Of a DNA stretch of 64,000 nucleotides, positions 61,409 to 64,000 are shown one piece after another (position 1 is the stretch's first letter; each line of letters opens with the position of its first letter). A program made the translations under genes and the position numbers. This stretch comes from Henckelia pumila (Eukaryota > Streptophyta > Magnoliopsida > Lamiales > Gesneriaceae): contig NW_027331840.1 of NCBI RefSeq assembly GCF_033568475.1, forward strand, positions 496,001 to 560,000, read 5' to 3'. Below the pieces are notes generated by a model. The model was not told the DNA's origin. It saw only the letters and a program-made list of their open reading frames with translations, and searched no databases.

Positions 61409-61462
<54 letters not shown>
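61409..61462. repeat. Expanded (AT)n microsatellite at the F-box/TOPLESS 5' end
   Basis: About 26 AT repeats directly upstream of the ATG at 61408. Copies 1 and 2 have about 7 at the same place (8183-8197, 14451-14465). Confidence 0.92.
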
Positions 61463-61467
<5 letters not shown>

Positions 61468-63210
61468 TATACTTACCAAACAGAGATTTTATTTGTCAAA
61501 ACACAAGAGGAGATATATTGTTTGTTTTAAAATTGGAATTTTGAGATTATCTTTTCTCATATATAACATTATCTTTTGCTAAAATATTGATAAACCATTG
61601 CGTGTTTCCTGTATTTTTATTAACCTCACATATCTTATTCAATTTCGGACTATTGATTACTATATATCCTACGACGATCTGTTCTCCTGTTCTACTATTT
61701 CCATAATATCCTCTGGCAACATAGATTTTGTGTATGTTCAATATAATCTACGATCTATTATATCTATCTATCTTCAGACGGTTTATTGCGGGGGATGCGG
61801 TGGTGCTGTGGTGTCGTTTTATTTTTTTTATTTTTTATTTTTTATTTTTTTTATAATATTTTGATTTTTCCTTATTTGTCTTTCGTTTTCTTTTTTTTTT
61901 TCCTTTTTTTTAATACAGTTTAGTTTTTTATATTGTCAATTTTTTTGGATCAATTTTTTTTTATAATTTATCTTTTTACAATATATAATATAAATAATAC
62001 ACCAATTGATTAAATATATCAATATAGAAACAAAAATAAATAATTATATGTTTTACTCCAAAAATAAATAACTATATGTTTGGTAACAAAATAATTAGAA
62101 AAAAACTGAAATGCAAATGTTAAAAAAATCGAACGTTTTCTATTTAAATATTTTCATTCCATGTTGTAAATTTTTTAAAAAGGAATAGAACAGAAAAAGG
62201 AATAATCAAACAATCGAGTAAAAATGAAACACAAACCATGTCTTCCTCCCAAAAGAAAGAGAAACAAAATGCCAAAAAAAAAGTCCAAAAAATTAAATAA
62301 AACCAATAAAATATATATAAAAAATAGGCTAAAAAATTTTTAAATGAAAATTTTTAAAGGGAAGAAAAGAAAGATGAAAACTAAAAGCCCAAAAAACTAA
62401 ATTTTAAATAATATATATTTTTTAAAGAAGAAAATTGTGTAGTAGTGCAAAAACTATCAATATACAAGTATAAATTATAACAAGAAAATTACGCAATAAA
62501 ATTTGGCATGATAAAACGAAACTACAAACGTGCATATTTTTTACCGTTGGAACAACTAATATTCAAGTCGGAAATAAATTAATAAATAAAGCTTTTTTAT
62601 TATTTTTCATGGTTTAATCATGAAGAAAGATAATTTAATGAAGGTGTTAGCATTTTTTTCATCAAACAACGATGAATTCAAAATAAGTAAATTATCCATT
62701 AACTTTCGAGATAAAAGATTACTTACGAAACCAAAATGAGGCGTAAAATGTTCATTGTGGGATTGGACGTGTTTAATTTGTTAGAAAATTACTAATTTGA
62801 GTCGATATTAAACCAAGGAAATCACTTATATAAGTCCCAGAGTTACCATCTTTTACAAATAATAATAATAATTAAACATATGCATACGTACAAATAAGTA
62901 CTTTTTTTATCTAAAATATATTTTTATATTTTTGCATAACATAACGAACCTTTATATAAAATATAATAAGATTCTAGTAATTTATATTTAATATTATGTT
63001 TTTATTATTAATTTATTATTTTTTATTTTATCTAAAAAATAGTATGATAGTCATGAGATAAGATTATTTTTGACAGAAAAAATTGTATGATATAATATAC
63101 ACAAGTAGTTACTGCATGTATGTCTCAATAATAATATTATAGTACAGATGCTTAACTAATTTTAAAACAGTGGAATGAAAATTCAACAAATTGTAAGACT
63201 GATTTAAACT
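61463..63210. other. AT-rich spacer, continued unit 3
   Basis: Copy of 8198-9948. No gene seen. Confidence 0.6.
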
Positions 63211-63315
63211 CAAAATTTATCTTCCTTCTTGTGTTTAAGTGAGTGAGATTTCATTGAAAGAATAGTAATTTTGTAGTGATATCTTGTTCTTCAACTCAAT
63301 CACACTAATTTTGTA
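63211..63315 (-). pseudogene. Inverted SRLK last-exon scrap, unit 3/4 junction
   Basis: Same sequence and junction as at 9949-10053. Confidence 0.85.
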
Positions 63316-64000
63316 GGGCTTCTGTTTTTGGGCACAGCTCTGTTCCTTCTGCTAAGATTTAGGCGAGGAATGATTCGATTTCATTTTTATTCGAATGTCA
63401 AATTATCTGTACAATTTAAAAAACGGTTGACCCCGAAGTGGACCCCATCCCACATAAGTCAGAGGCCCATTGGCTCATGCGGGGTTAAATCTAGGGATGT
63501 GCACAAGTAGGCAGAGACATGAGGGAGGGAACAACATTGTCCAACCCCCAGAGCATACCCCCAAATATTTCAATGAGGAATATGCTCCACACGAGGATCG
63601 AACCCGCAAAGCTGGGAAATTTCTTCCCACGTCACCTCAGGCCTTATCAACTCGCCTATGCCCTGTGGGCAAATTATCTGTACAATTACATGTATCAGTT
63701 GAGGTATCTGTGACTTTAGACTCAATGGAAAAGAACAAAGCACAAAGATAGAGCACAACTTCACTGATACGCAAGCACAATTTTGTTGAGTTAATTTCAA
63801 ATTTGTCGAGATCTTTATTTCCATTCGGCCTCGATGGTCATCTGATAGGGAGGAAAAGAGAGGAAGAAGTTCAGGAGCTGCTGACGTTAGAGGGATATAC
63901 TGATACATATGAAGATAGAGGAGCAAAGGGGCATGATCTCAGACTTTTCACATATGCATCTATTCTTGCGGCTACAGATAACTTCTCCTATAAGAATAAA
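63314..64000 (+). pseudogene. Kinase-only SRLK copy 4 (cut by the window end)
   Basis: Holds truncated exon 2 with the dead donor (ggcgaggaatga), the SINE and the first part of exon 3 (from about 63849, through [14 protein letters not shown]). It matches units 2 and 3 rather than SRLK1 and is cut off inside exon 3 by the end of the window. Confidence 0.8.
63417..63669 (-). mobile_element. tRNA-derived SINE (unit 4 copy)
   Basis: Same insertion and flanking repeats as at 10155-10407, with a few private changes (for example gggttgacc to cggttgacc). Confidence 0.85.

Larger units (their letters stand above)
59262..63313. repeat. Continuation of tandem array unit 3
   Basis: Starting at atgttttattttactattt the sequence resumes unit sequence at the same position where unit 3 stopped at 18567 (compare 6030 and 12307), with only about six bases unaccounted for. 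It then carries the 3' flank, F-box/TOPLESS gene, spacer and inverted scrap. Confidence 0.9.

Overview
The window is nuclear DNA of a flowering plant, very probably a eudicot. The evidence is spliced genes of plant-only families (a seven-exon S-domain receptor kinase, an F-box/TOPLESS chimera), plant retroelement lineages (SIRE-like Copia, Tekay-like Gypsy), an L1-type LINE, a tRNA-derived SINE, and hAT, Mutator and PIF/Harbinger pieces. A short 'gagacg...cgtctca' repeat resembles one I associate with Lamiales genomes, so that order is a weak guess. Genes are sparse and AT-rich DNA dominates.

Layout. 1-1559: right part of a Gypsy-type LTR. 1560-5793: promoter and full seven-exon G-type lectin S-receptor-like kinase (SRLK1), with one apparent frameshift in the extracellular part. 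From about 4001 a block of about 6.27 kb starts a tandem array. It holds the SRLK kinase half (+ strand), an AT-rich 3' flank, an F-box/TOPLESS fusion gene (- strand, tail to tail with the kinase), an AT-rich spacer, and a 105-bp inverted scrap of an SRLK last exon. Units 2 and 3 start at about 10052 and 16317. Unit 3 is cut at about 18567 and continues at about 59262 with almost no base lost, and unit 4 starts at about 63314 and runs off the window. Units 2-4 share a SINE, a dead exon-2 splice donor and loss of the whole lectin exon, so they are kinase-only relics. The F-box/TOPLESS gene looks intact in all three copies present.

The 40.7-kb block inside unit 3 (18568-59261) opens with a second, gene-less copy of the SRLK promoter region (to about 21276). 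It continues with a PIF/Harbinger fragment carrying a Mutator-type MITE, a broken Copia end, an unrecognised acidic-protein gene (23812-24311), a TIR element, and a nearly whole SIRE-like Copia (26868-35247, TSD gtccc). After that come a broken Gypsy remnant, a relic of the acidic gene, a solo LTR with a hAT MITE inside, a second Mutator-type MITE, a nearly whole Tekay-like Gypsy (45740-53347, TSD catgc) sitting in an older LTR remnant, and a decayed LINE split by a solo LTR.

The main biological novelty is the F-box/TOPLESS chimera. An F-box replaces the LisH of the TOPLESS N-terminal domain, and one ancestral TOPLESS exon is left as a decayed pseudo-exon inside the intron. The gene has been amplified together with a decapitated receptor kinase. 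SRLK1 would act at the plasma membrane if its frameshift is not real. The fusion protein, if made, would sit in SCF ubiquitin ligases. No pathway link between the two is shown by the sequence.
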